The notes below the pieces were generated by a model that ran no database searches, was not told where the DNA came from, and was given only the letters and a program-made list of their open reading frames with translations. 64,000 nt of DNA, taken from Achromobacter xylosoxidans (GTDB lineage Bacteria > Pseudomonadota > Gammaproteobacteria > Burkholderiales > Burkholderiaceae_B). A program made the position numbers and the translations under genes. Where the stretch lies: contig NZ_MTLG01000084.1 of assembly GCF_002192695.1 (NCBI RefSeq), forward strand, positions 124,001 through 188,000, written 5' to 3'. Each line of letters begins with the position of its first letter. Position 1 is the stretch's first letter. Of the stretch, positions 7,383 through 15,324 are shown one piece after another.

Positions 7383-8627
7383 ATGGGAAAGCAAGTCGTT
7401 GTCCTAGGCGCGGGCATCGTGGGCGTTTGCTGCGCCCTGGAATTGCAGCGCCGCGGCCTGTCCGTCACGCTGGTCGACCGGCAGGAGCCGGGCCTGGAAA
7501 CCTCGCTGGGCAACGCGGGGGTGATCGCGCGCAGTTCGTTGATGCCGTTCAACCATCCCGGCCTGTGGGCGCAGTTGCCCCGGCTGCTGAAGAACGACAC
7601 CGTGCAGTTCCGCTACAAGCTGGACTACCTGGCGCGGAACCTGGGCTGGGCCGCGCGTTTCCTGTTGAGCGCCCGGCCCGCAGTGTTCAGGCAGACCGTG
7701 GAGGCGCTGGACGGCCTGATCCGTCTCTCGGCGCCCGAGCATCTGCGGCTGCTGAACGAAGCGGGCGCGGCGCACCGGCTGCGCGATACCGGCTGGATAT
7801 TCCTGTACCGCTCGGAACCAGGCTGGAGCAGCGGCGAACTGTCGCGTCGGACCTTTGCCCAATACCAGGTTCCAACTCAGGTCTTGCAACCTGCGGAACT
7901 CGCGGAGATCGAACCCGCCCTCGCGCCGATCTTCCGCCGCGCCCTGTGGATCCAGGGTTCATACTCCGTCGATGACCCGCACGAAGTGGTCGCGGCCTAC
8001 GCCGCCCTGTTCCGGCGCGCGGGCGGCGCGTTCCGGCGCCTGACCGCCAGCGCCATCCGCCGCGAGGGCCAGGGCTGGGTCGTGCAAGGCGAAGGGTCCG
8101 AATCCATGGCGGCGGATCGATTGGTGGTGGCGCTGGGCCCCTGGTCGAAGCTTCTGCTGAAGACGGTGGGCATAGACCTGCCCATGGCGTTCGAGCGCGG
8201 TTACCACATGCACTACAGCGGCGTGGACGGCGCCAGCCTGACGCGTCCGGTCTACGACACCGGCGGCGGCTATGTGCTGTCGCCCATGGCGCGCGGGCTG
8301 CGCCTGACCACGGGCGTGGAACTGGATGCCTGCGAGTCGCCCGCCCGGCCGCTGCAGCTGGACCTGGCGGAAGCGCGAGCCCGGGAAGCGTTTCCGCTGG
8401 ACCGGCGGCTGGATTCCGCGGCTTGGCTGGGGCGGCGTCCGACGCTGCCCGACAGCCGGCCGATGATAGGCGAAGCGCCGCGCCACCCCGGCCTGTGGTT
8501 GGCGCTGGGGCATCAGCACATCGGCTTCAGCACCGCGCCCGGCACGGCCAGGATACTGGGCGAACTCATGAGCGAGGGCGGCGCGGCTTCGCGCCACGAG
8601 GCGTTCCGGCCAGGCCGGTTCATCTAG
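7383..8627 (+). CDS. D-amino-acid dehydrogenase-like FAD oxidoreductase (DadA family)
   Basis: 414 residues. The N-terminal VVVLGAGIVGVCCALELQRR is a perfect Rossmann/FAD motif, and TSLGNAGVIARSS is typical of DadA-type enzymes. The C-terminal LALGHQHIGFSTAPGTARIL is the DAO-family end that closes over the flavin. It probably oxidises a D-amino acid or related secondary amine and passes electrons to the respiratory chain. It lies 104 nt downstream of the island flavoprotein on the same strand, so co-transcription is possible but not shown. Convergent with the ABC ATPase gene. Confidence 0.82.
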   Translation: MGKQVVVLGAGIVGVCCALELQRRGLSVTLVDRQEPGLETSLGNAGVIARSSLMPFNHPGLWAQLPRLLKNDTVQFRYKLDYLARNLGWAARFLLSARPAVFRQTVEALDGLIRLSAPEHLRLLNEAGAAHRLRDTGWIFLYRSEPGWSSGELSRRTFAQYQVPTQVLQPAELAEIEPALAPIFRRALWIQGSYSVDDPHEVVAAYAALFRRAGGAFRRLTASAIRREGQGWVVQGEGSESMAADRLVVALGPWSKLLLKTVGIDLPMAFERGYHMHYSGVDGASLTRPVYDTGGGYVLSPMARGLRLTTGVELDACESPARPLQLDLAEARAREAFPLDRRLDSAAWLGRRPTLPDSRPMIGEAPRHPGLWLALGHQHIGFSTAPGTARILGELMSEGGAASRHEAFRPGRFI

Positions 8628-8679
8628 GGCACGGCAGCCTCGCGAGCCGGCCGCGGTCCACGCGACCGGCGTCTGGCGC

Positions 8680-9474
8680 TCACCCCAGCAGCAGGGCGTC
8701 GTCCGAGATCTTCTCGCCGCGCACGCGCTCGAACATGGCCAGCAGGTCCGGCACGTCCATGCCGCGGCGCTCTTCGCCCGACACGTCCAGCACCACCTGG
8801 CCCTGATGCAGCATGACCGTGCGGTCGCCCACGTCCAGCGCCTGGCGCATGCTGTGGGTCACCATCATGGTCGTCAGCTGGCTTTCGGCGACGATGCGCG
8901 CCGTCAGCTGCAGCACGAAGTCCGCCGTGCGCGGGTCCAGCGCCGCGGTGTGTTCGTCCAGCAACAGGATGCGCGAAGGCTGCAAGGCCGCCATCAGCAG
9001 GCTGACCGCCTGGCGCTGGCCGCCCGACAACAGGCCGATACGGTCGGTCAGGCGGTTTTCCAATCCCAGGCCCAGCGTGGCCAGGCGCTCGCGGAAGCCT
9101 TCCTTCATGGAAGCCTTGACCGCGCGGCTGTAGCCGCGGCGCGCGCCGCGCATCTGCGCCAGCGCCATGTTTTCTTCGATGGTCAGGTCTTCGCAGGTGC
9201 CGGCCATGGGATCCTGGAACACGCGGGCCACCCGGCCGGCGCGCGCCCACACCGGTTGGCGCGTGACGTCCACGCCGTTGATGTCGATGCGGCCGGAATC
9301 GACCGGCAGGTCGCCGGAGACCGCATTCAGGAAGGTGGACTTGCCGGCGCCGTTGGAGCCGATGACGGTCACGAACTGGCCCGAGGGGATCTCCAGCGAC
9401 AGGCCGCGCAAGGCGCGGGTTTCGATGGGCGTACCCGCGTTGAACGTGATCTTGAGGTCTTTTGCGGACAACAT
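8680..9474 (-). CDS. ABC transporter ATP-binding protein (TrpXYZ-like system)
   Basis: 264 residues starting at ATG 9474 (MLSAKDLKITFN); the longer open frame upstream is the overlap with the permease. It has Walker A GSNGAGKS, the Q-loop FQDP, the signature LLSGGQRQAVSL, Walker B ILLLDEHTAALD and the H-loop VTHS. It belongs to the small ATPase group paired with a BMP/ABC_sub_bind-type receptor and one permease. It lies 2 nt downstream of the permease stop and powers import of an unknown small substrate; aromatic amino acids are known for some relatives. Confidence 0.88.
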   Translation of the reverse strand: MLSAKDLKITFNAGTPIETRALRGLSLEIPSGQFVTVIGSNGAGKSTFLNAVSGDLPVDSGRIDINGVDVTRQPVWARAGRVARVFQDPMAGTCEDLTIEENMALAQMRGARRGYSRAVKASMKEGFRERLATLGLGLENRLTDRIGLLSGGQRQAVSLLMAALQPSRILLLDEHTAALDPRTADFVLQLTARIVAESQLTTMMVTHSMRQALDVGDRTVMLHQGQVVLDVSGEERRGMDVPDLLAMFERVRGEKISDDALLLG

Positions 9475-9476
9475 AT

Positions 9477-10367
9477 TCAGCGCCCTTTCTTGCCGACCAG
9501 GCGGCGCTTGAGCATGGGAATGACCAGGGCGAACGTGACCAGCACCGCGGTGACGAGGTTCAGGTCTTGCGCCTTCAGGCCGATGAAATCGCTGTTCAGC
9601 GCCAGGGCGATGAAGAAGCGGTAGACGATAGCGCCGATGATGACGGCCAGCGTGGCCAGCACCAGCTTGCGCGACGGCAGGATGCTCTCGCCCACGATCA
9701 CGGCGGCCAGGCCGATCACGATGGTGCCGATGCCCATGGAAATGTCCGAACCGCCCTGGGTCTGGGCGAACAGCGCGCCCGCCAGCGCGACCAATGCGTT
9801 GGACAGCGCCATGCCGCCCAGGATCATGCGGCCAGTGTTGACGCCCTGGGCGCGGGCCATGCGGCCGTTGGAACCGGTGGCGCGCACCGCCAGGCCGGTC
9901 TGCGTGGCGAAGAACCAGTCCAGCGCCAGCTTCGCCAGGATCACGATCACGATCAGGATCAGCGGACGGGCGACGTAGTCCGACAGCCACTCGGGCTGCA
10001 GGATGGTGAATACGGTGGATTCGGTGATCAGCGGGACGTTGGGCTTGCCCATGATGCGCAGGTTGACCGAGTACAGCGCGATCATCATCAGGATGCTAGC
10101 CAGCAGGTCCATGATCTTGAGCTTGACGTTCAGCCAGCCGGTGACCAGTCCGGCCGCGGCGCCGGCGACCGTGGCAATGACGGTGGCCAGGAACGGATCC
10201 GTGCCCGAGGCGATCAGCGTGGCACAGACCGCGCCGCCCAACGGGAAGCTGCCGTCAACGGTCAGGTCCGGGAAGCGCAACAGGCGGAACGAGATATACA
10301 CGCCCAGAGCCACCAGGCTGAAGATCAGGCCGATCTCCAACGCGCCTAACAACGAGAACAATGACAT
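9477..10367 (-). CDS. ABC transporter permease (TrpXYZ-like system)
   Basis: 296 residues with about eight membrane helices, the N-terminal motif FRLLRFPDLTVDGSFPLGGA and the inner-loop motif ATGSNGRMARAQGVNTGRM that docks the ATPase. It belongs to the branched-chain-permease superfamily branch used with ABC_sub_bind receptors. It is followed after 2 nt by its ATPase. The receptor gene is upstream but 418 nt away, so this gene may have its own promoter in that gap. Confidence 0.87.
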   Translation of the reverse strand: MSLFSLLGALEIGLIFSLVALGVYISFRLLRFPDLTVDGSFPLGGAVCATLIASGTDPFLATVIATVAGAAAGLVTGWLNVKLKIMDLLASILMMIALYSVNLRIMGKPNVPLITESTVFTILQPEWLSDYVARPLILIVIVILAKLALDWFFATQTGLAVRATGSNGRMARAQGVNTGRMILGGMALSNALVALAGALFAQTQGGSDISMGIGTIVIGLAAVIVGESILPSRKLVLATLAVIIGAIVYRFFIALALNSDFIGLKAQDLNLVTAVLVTFALVIPMLKRRLVGKKGR

Positions 10368-10386
10368 GGGTCAAATCCAATCAGTG

Positions 10387-10445
10387 AGAAACGAGCACAT
10401 TAATAAGTTGCGCGAAGGCAAGAAACGAGCATATTAAAGAGTTGC
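10387..10445. repeat. Two direct repeats of 25 nt upstream of the ABC permease
   Basis: Copies at 10387-10411 and 10421-10445 share AGAAACGAGCA, ATTAA and AGTTGC-type blocks, 22 of 25 positions identical, with a 34-bp period (about three helical turns). Such spacing suits cooperative binding of a regulator or a duplicated promoter. Confidence 0.7.
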
Positions 10446-10732
10446 CACGTCGGATATCTTGCGTTTCGGGGTCAGTTTTACCCCAGCTTTCGCAAGAAAC
10501 GTTTCCTCGCGGGGGATTTTCCCTGGTTTCCTGCCAAAGCCTTCCCGTGCCGGACGGCCGGGCCGCCAGCAGGAGTCTGCAGGACCATTCAGGGAGCAAA
10601 AACGCCGGGCGGGCACGACGCCTTAGGGCGGGCCGCCGGCCATTCAAGACCAGCACATTGCGCCGGGCCGCGAGCATCTTGTGAATGCTGCCGCCCTGAA
10701 GACCATGGGGTAAGGCAAGACACCAGAACATA

Positions 10733-10770
10733 AAACAAGCCCCGCTCACGCCGGGTAGGCATGGCGGGGC
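10733..10770 (-). terminator. Intrinsic terminator after the ABC receptor gene
   Basis: On the minus strand, GCCCCGC (10770-10764) pairs with GCGGGGC (10745-10739), and the stem is followed by TTGTTTTATG. It would limit read-through from the highly expressed receptor gene into the permease. Confidence 0.65.
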
Positions 10771-10785
10771 GGGTACGGCGGATTA

Positions 10786-11757
10786 TTACTTCACAACCAC
10801 CGCGGCCGACTTGATGATCGCGTCGGACAGGGTCACGCCCTGCTTGGCGGCGGCGCCCGGGTTCACGTAGAGCTCGAGCTTGGAGATCGTTTCCGAGGGA
10901 ATGGCGCCGGGCTTTTCGCCCTTGAGGATGCGCACCACCACCTTGCCCGTCTGCACGCCCAGGTCGCGGTAGTTGATGCCCAGGGCGGCGATGCCGCCGC
11001 GCTTGACGCTGTCGGTGTCGGACGCGATCAGCGGGATCTTGGCGTCGTTGCCGACCTTGACCAGCGACTCATAGGCCGACACGACGTTGTTGTCGGTGTT
11101 GGTGTAGATGACGTCGACCTTGCCGATCAGGCTGCGGGCGGCGGAAGCCACGTCCACCGAGCGCGGCGCGGCCGCTTCGACCAGGCTCATGCCCGACTTC
11201 GGCAGGATTTCCTGCAGCTTCTTCACGACCACGACCGAGTTGGCCTCGCCCGGGTTGTAGACAATGCCGACGCGCTTGGCGTTGGGGACGATTTTCTTGA
11301 TCAGCTCGACCTGCTTGTCCAGGGCCAGCAGGTCCGACACGCCGGTCACGTTGGTGCCCGAGGCGTCCATGCTGGCGACCAGCTGGGCGGCAACCGGATC
11401 GGTCACGGCGGAATACACCACCGGCACGTCCTTGGTGGCCGCGACGACGGCCTGGGCCGAAGGCGTGGCGATCGCGACGATAGCGTCGGGCTTGTCGCCG
11501 ACGAACTTGCGCGCGATCTGGGCGGCGGTGCCGTTGTTGCCCTGGGCGCTCTGGTATTGCCACTTCAGGTTCTTGCCCGGCTCGTAGCCGGCTTGCTTGA
11601 GGGCGTCCTGCACCCCGTCACGCACGGCGTCCAGCGCCGGATGCTCGACGATGGCGGTCACCGCCACCGACTTCTGCTGCGCCGCCACCGGCGCGGCGAT
11701 AGCCATCGCCAGCGCCATGGCGCCAACCGTCAGAAAATGTTTTTTTCCGATCAGCAT
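10786..11757 (-). CDS. ABC transporter substrate-binding protein (TrpX-like, ABC_sub_bind family)
   Basis: 323 residues from the ATG at 11757, which has AAGGAGC 6 nt upstream; an in-frame extension to 11790 lacks such a site. The signal peptide runs to about residue 26 (MALAMAIAAPVAAQQ). The family patterns are VEHPALDAVRDGVQDALKQA, IATPSAQAVVAATKDVPVVY, GVSDLLALDKQVELIK and YTNTDNNVVSAYESL. This receptor type serves small importers, some for tryptophan or phenylalanine. The substrate is not readable here. It heads the minus-strand cluster with the permease and ATPase downstream. Confidence 0.87.
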   Translation of the reverse strand: MLIGKKHFLTVGAMALAMAIAAPVAAQQKSVAVTAIVEHPALDAVRDGVQDALKQAGYEPGKNLKWQYQSAQGNNGTAAQIARKFVGDKPDAIVAIATPSAQAVVAATKDVPVVYSAVTDPVAAQLVASMDASGTNVTGVSDLLALDKQVELIKKIVPNAKRVGIVYNPGEANSVVVVKKLQEILPKSGMSLVEAAAPRSVDVASAARSLIGKVDVIYTNTDNNVVSAYESLVKVGNDAKIPLIASDTDSVKRGGIAALGINYRDLGVQTGKVVVRILKGEKPGAIPSETISKLELYVNPGAAAKQGVTLSDAIIKSAAVVVK

Positions 11758-11862
11758 AGTTAAGCTCCTTGAACCCTTGTATTTGCTCATTATTACGGCG
11801 CCGCTGGCGGCTCCCCGCCGGCCGGACTAGCCATAAAGCCGTATAGTCTAACTTGCCGCCCA

Positions 11863-11914
11863 CCGAAAACGTTTCGGGGGAATCCCTGAAATGGTGCATG
11901 CCGCAGCGGCATGC
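11863..11914. promoter_or_regulatory. Two dyads in the receptor / aldo-keto reductase divergent region
   Basis: CCGAAA-ACG-TTTCGG at 11863-11877, and a 19-nt near-perfect palindrome at 11896-11914 (GCATGCCGC, A, GCGGCATGC). A TATACT box for the plus-strand gene follows near 11940. They may be operator sites or simply hairpins in the leader; there is no direct support for a function. Confidence 0.35.
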
Positions 11915-12030
11915 GCCGCGACTGGGCGCAGCGGCGTAAATATACTGAAAAAGCCCGGAATCGCATCGGCCGGATATACAGAAACCGGACTTTTTACCCG
12001 CCGCCAACCGCAGCATCCAGAGGCCTCACC

Positions 12031-12987
12031 ATGATCAAACGCGCATTGGGCCGTTCCGGCCTGCAGATCCCCCCGCTCACCTTCGGCGGCAACGTCTTCG
12101 GCTGGACCGTGGACGAAGCCGGCACGTACTCGCTGCTGGACGCGCTGGTGGATGCCGGCCTGAACTTCATCGACACGGCCGACGTGTATTCCCGTTGGGT
12201 TCCGGGCAACCAGGGCGGCGAATCCGAAACCCTGATCGGCAAATGGCTCAAGCGCTCGGGCAAGCGCGACCGGGTGCTGATCGCCACCAAGGTCGGCATG
12301 GAGATGGGGCCCGACGCCAAGGGCCTGGCGCCCGCCTACATCCGCCGCTCGCTGGAAGCCTCGCTGGCCCGGCTGCAGACGGACCACATCGATCTGTACC
12401 AGTCGCACCAGGACGATCCCGACACGCCGCTGACCGACACCCTGGCCGAATACGCCAAGCACATCGAGTCCGGCAAGGTGCGCGCCATCGGCGCCTCCAA
12501 CTACACCGCGGTGCGGCTGTCGGAAGCGCTGATCGCCAGCGAACGCCACAGCCTGCCGCGCTACGAGAGCATCCAGCCCGAGTACAACCTGTACCGCCGC
12601 GAGCCCTTCGAATCGGGGCTGCAAAGCCTGGTGAAGACGCAGCAGATGGGCACGATCAACTATTACGCGCTGGCCAGCGGCTTCCTCAGCGGCAAGTACC
12701 GCAGCCCCGCGGACGCGGGCAAGAGCCCGCGCGGCCGCAAGATCGTGGAGACCTATCTCAACGACCGTGGCTACCGCATCCTGAAGGCGCTGGACGAAGT
12801 GGCCGAGGACGCCGGCTGCACGCCTGCCCAGGCCGCGCTGGCCTGGCAGATCGCGCAGCCCGGCATCACCTCGCCCATCGTCAGCGCGACCTCGCTCGAG
12901 CAACTGGACGAACTGGTCAAGGCGGCCAGCCTGACGCTGACGCATGATCAGTTGGCCAAGCTGAGCCAGGCGAGTGAATGGCGGTGA
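12031..12987 (+). CDS. Aldo/keto reductase
   Basis: 318 residues from the ATG at 12031. NADPH-dependent carbonyl reductase of the YajO/Tas-like group. Seen in order: NFIDTADVYS (catalytic Asp and Tyr), IATKVG (Lys), LYQSHQDDP (His position), GASNY, and a C-terminal nucleotide-binding segment around SPIVSATSLEQLDEL. No neighbour shares its metabolism, and the substrate cannot be read. The upstream frame extension (to 11911) crosses the promoter region and is rejected. Confidence 0.88.
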   Translation: MIKRALGRSGLQIPPLTFGGNVFGWTVDEAGTYSLLDALVDAGLNFIDTADVYSRWVPGNQGGESETLIGKWLKRSGKRDRVLIATKVGMEMGPDAKGLAPAYIRRSLEASLARLQTDHIDLYQSHQDDPDTPLTDTLAEYAKHIESGKVRAIGASNYTAVRLSEALIASERHSLPRYESIQPEYNLYRREPFESGLQSLVKTQQMGTINYYALASGFLSGKYRSPADAGKSPRGRKIVETYLNDRGYRILKALDEVAEDAGCTPAQAALAWQIAQPGITSPIVSATSLEQLDELVKAASLTLTHDQLAKLSQASEWR

Positions 12988-13054
12988 GGGAGGGGTGAGA
13001 ATACCGGACGAGCCGCAACGGCAGGTCCGCGCCCCGAATAGGACAAACTTTACA

Positions 13055-13092
13055 GGGCAGAAAAAGAAATCCCCGGCTCAAGGCCGGGGTGA
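13055..13092 (-). terminator. Hairpin between aldo-keto reductase and Abi-like gene
   Basis: CCCCGGC-TCAA-GGCCGGGG with AAAAAGAAAT on its left, so the minus-strand transcript has a stem followed by ATTTCTTTTTC. It would stop antisense transcripts entering the aldo-keto reductase gene. On the plus strand the T run is missing. Confidence 0.5.
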
Positions 13093-13223
13093 CATCAGGT
13101 CTTACATGATGGGTCGTAGGCTTGCGCCAATTGGAAGCCATCACCAACCTTAGAGAGATCTTATTCCGCGAGGCTGTCCAGAGTCAATCTTGGACACCTG
13201 CGGATCTTTCCAGGGTGCGTGAC

Positions 13224-14144
13224 ATGCCAACAACACTGCAATATCGGCCGATTCTGATAGACACGCTCATCAGCAACGAGCGCATGAGCAGTTATCAGAC
13301 CGTCTTCAGCCCAGCCAATGATGTGGAACTGATGGGCGCCTATTTATGGAACACCCATGCCAGCGGCGCGTTGTACCCGTTGATCAGCGCGGTTGAAATC
13401 ACCTTGCGCAATGCCATCGACCGTGCGCTGACCGCGGACCTGGGCTCGTTCTGGTGGTCGGGTCCGCGGCTACTGTATCGCTCGTATGCGCCCGGCGCTG
13501 CGCCACCTTACGCCGTGCAGGCGGTGCATGACAATTTTGTCAAGGCAACGCGCAAGTACATCAGCGAGGTCCGCAGTCGTCACCGGCTACGCGGTCACAT
13601 CATCCCCAACCATGCAGGCGTGATTTCCAAGACTGAATTCTCATCCTGGGAGTTCCTGCTCAATGCCGATTTCATGGGACGGGGCCTGATCTGGCCCAAG
13701 CATCTATCCACCGTGTTTCGCGGACCTTGGCCCACGCGCCAGGCGAGCGCCGTACTGGCCCACGGCAGAGACTTGGTTGCGACGCTGAGGGAGTTCCGCA
13801 ATCGTCTTTTTCATCACGAACCTGCTTGGAAGCGGTACGGCGTCCAGACGGAAGCCGAGGCCCTGCAACACTTGCACGAGAAGATCGACAAAGCGGAAAG
13901 CCTCTTGGCGTTGATCCACCCGGAGAATCTGCGGTTGCTGCAGATCCATGGCCTGCTGCGCGATGCGCGCCGGGCCTGCACCTCGGTTGAAATCCGCCGT
14001 TTCCAACATCGGCTTCAGTCTCGCAAGATCAATTCCCCGCGCAAGCTGGCCAGGCTGGTGGATCAATCACGACGGGAGCACAGAGCTCTGGCGGCGAAGA
14101 TCTACCAGGGGTGCAGGCGGCGCTTCCTTGTCCTGCCGGAGTGA
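13224..14144 (+). CDS. Abi-like HEPN-domain protein (putative abortive-infection RNase)
   Basis: 306 residues from the ATG at 13224 (MPTTLQYRPI); a non-ATG start near 13122 would add 34 residues. The N-terminal part (ERMSSYQ, then WNTHASGALYPLISAVEITLRNAIDRAL) matches the Abi/AbiD helical core, and FRNRLFHHEPAWKR near residue 195 carries the R-x4-H motif of HEPN ribonucleases. Known Abi-family proteins stop phage growth by RNA cleavage or cell dormancy; here that is inference. It stands alone with no antitoxin-like partner, and its base composition looks clearly less GC-rich than both neighbours, suggesting recent acquisition. Confidence 0.72.
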   Translation: MPTTLQYRPILIDTLISNERMSSYQTVFSPANDVELMGAYLWNTHASGALYPLISAVEITLRNAIDRALTADLGSFWWSGPRLLYRSYAPGAAPPYAVQAVHDNFVKATRKYISEVRSRHRLRGHIIPNHAGVISKTEFSSWEFLLNADFMGRGLIWPKHLSTVFRGPWPTRQASAVLAHGRDLVATLREFRNRLFHHEPAWKRYGVQTEAEALQHLHEKIDKAESLLALIHPENLRLLQIHGLLRDARRACTSVEIRRFQHRLQSRKINSPRKLARLVDQSRREHRALAAKIYQGCRRRFLVLPE

Positions 14145-14166
14145 CGGACAAGAAAGCGCCGGCTCA

Positions 14167-15138
14167 TCAATCCAGCTTCACCCCCGAATCCTTCACCACC
14201 TTGGCCCAGCGCCCCACCTCGCTGTCGACGAACTTGCCGAACTCAGGCCCCGTGAGCGTAGGCACGGCCGAGCCGTTGCCGGCCCAGGTTTCCTTGATCT
14301 TCGGCGCGTTCAGGGCCTTGGTGATCTCGGCGCTCATCCGGTCCACCGCTTCCTTGGGCGTGCCCGCGGGCGCCCAGATCGCGTACCAGGTCGACACCAC
14401 GTAGTTCGGCACGCCGGCCTCGGCGGCGGTGGGCACGTCGGGCAGCGACTGCGAGCGTTCGGTGGCGGCCACGGCCAGCGGCTTGATCGTGCCGGAGCGG
14501 ATATGGCCGGCGGACGAACCCAGTCCGTCGAACGCCAGGTCCACCTGTCCGCCGATCAGGGCCGACAGCATGGGGCCCGCGCCCTGGTAGGGCACGTCCA
14601 CCAGCTTGATGCCGGTCTGCATGGCGAACAGTTCGCCGGCCAGGTGATGGGTGCTGCCCTTGCCGGCGGTGCCGAAGTTGATTTCACCGGGGCGCTTCTT
14701 GGCGTAGTCGATCAGCTCCTGGACCGTCTTCACCGGCAGCTTGGACGGATTGATGACGATGACCTGCGGCGGCTGCGCGACCAGCGCGACCGGCACGAAG
14801 TCCTTCTGGATGTCGTAGTTGAGGTTCTTGTACAGCGAGGGGGCCAGCGCATGGTGCGCGCCACCCATGAAGAAGGTGTAGCCGTCGGGCCTGGCCTTGG
14901 CCGCGACGCCCGCGCCCACGGTTCCGCCCGCCCCGCCCTTGTTGTCGATGACCACGGGCTGGCCCAGTTGCGTGGTCAATTGCTGGGCCAGCGGTCGGGC
15001 AAAGGTATCCGTGCCGCCGCCGGCGGGGAACGGGACGATCAGCGTGATCGGGCGTTCGGGCCATTGCGCGGCGGCGACGCCGCCAAAACCCAGGGCGGCC
15101 ACGGCGAACACGGCCGCGGCGGTGGTGCGATATTTCAT
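14167..15138 (-). CDS. Bug/TctC-family tripartite tricarboxylate-type receptor
   Basis: 323 residues with a Sec signal (VFAVAALGFGGVAAAQ), then the receptor core WPERPITLIVPFPAGGGTDTFAR, VIDNKGGAGGTVGA and GSTHHLAGELFAMQTG. These periplasmic proteins bind carboxylates. It follows the malonate genes on the same strand, but a terminator at 15285-15312 and 186 nt separate it from matB, so it may be made independently. Malonate or a related dicarboxylate is the likely ligand by context. Confidence 0.88.
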   Translation of the reverse strand: MKYRTTAAAVFAVAALGFGGVAAAQWPERPITLIVPFPAGGGTDTFARPLAQQLTTQLGQPVVIDNKGGAGGTVGAGVAAKARPDGYTFFMGGAHHALAPSLYKNLNYDIQKDFVPVALVAQPPQVIVINPSKLPVKTVQELIDYAKKRPGEINFGTAGKGSTHHLAGELFAMQTGIKLVDVPYQGAGPMLSALIGGQVDLAFDGLGSSAGHIRSGTIKPLAVAATERSQSLPDVPTAAEAGVPNYVVSTWYAIWAPAGTPKEAVDRMSAEITKALNAPKIKETWAGNGSAVPTLTGPEFGKFVDSEVGRWAKVVKDSGVKLD

Positions 15139-15284
15139 ATTGTCTCCTCTAGCTGCAGCATGGGGACGGCGCGGTTGTGTGCGTCTCGTCTCTTTAAGTT
15201 CTTGTATGGAATGGGCTGCTGGGACCTGCGGTGTTTTCTTGGGGTGGACTCCTGAAAGAAGGCCGGCGCGGCGCGCCCGGCCGG

Positions 15285-15312
15285 AAAAGCCGCTCCCCCG
15301 GCGGGAAGCGGC
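15285..15312 (-). terminator. Intrinsic terminator after matB
   Basis: On the minus strand GCCGCTTCCC (15312-15303) pairs with GGGGAGCGGC (15298-15289), followed by TTTTCC. It begins a few bases beyond the matB stop and probably reduces transcription into the Bug gene. Confidence 0.6.
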
Positions 15313-15324
15313 CTAGGCTAAACG

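Larger units (their letters stand above)
10368..10785. other. 418-nt non-coding gap inside the ABC transporter cluster, with tandem repeat
   Basis: Separates the receptor gene from the permease gene. It contains the receptor-gene terminator (10733-10770) and, 20-78 nt before the permease ATG, two 25-nt direct repeats (10387-10411 and 10421-10445) that differ at three positions and are spaced 34 nt apart. Each carries AT-rich TTAAT/ATTAA sequence that could act as a -10 element or an operator half. The 122-codon minus-strand frame crossing the gap has biased composition and no ribosome site, and I do not accept it as a gene. Confidence 0.6.

Noticed and set aside
10381..10749. 122-codon minus-strand frame in the ABC cluster gap
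   Set aside because: No ribosome site, Arg/Leu/Trp-rich random-like composition, overlaps the terminator and the direct repeats.
14128..14153. CTTGTCC / GGACAAG hairpin across the Abi-like stop codon
   Set aside because: Seven-bp stem with a 12-nt loop and no T run; too weak to call a terminator.
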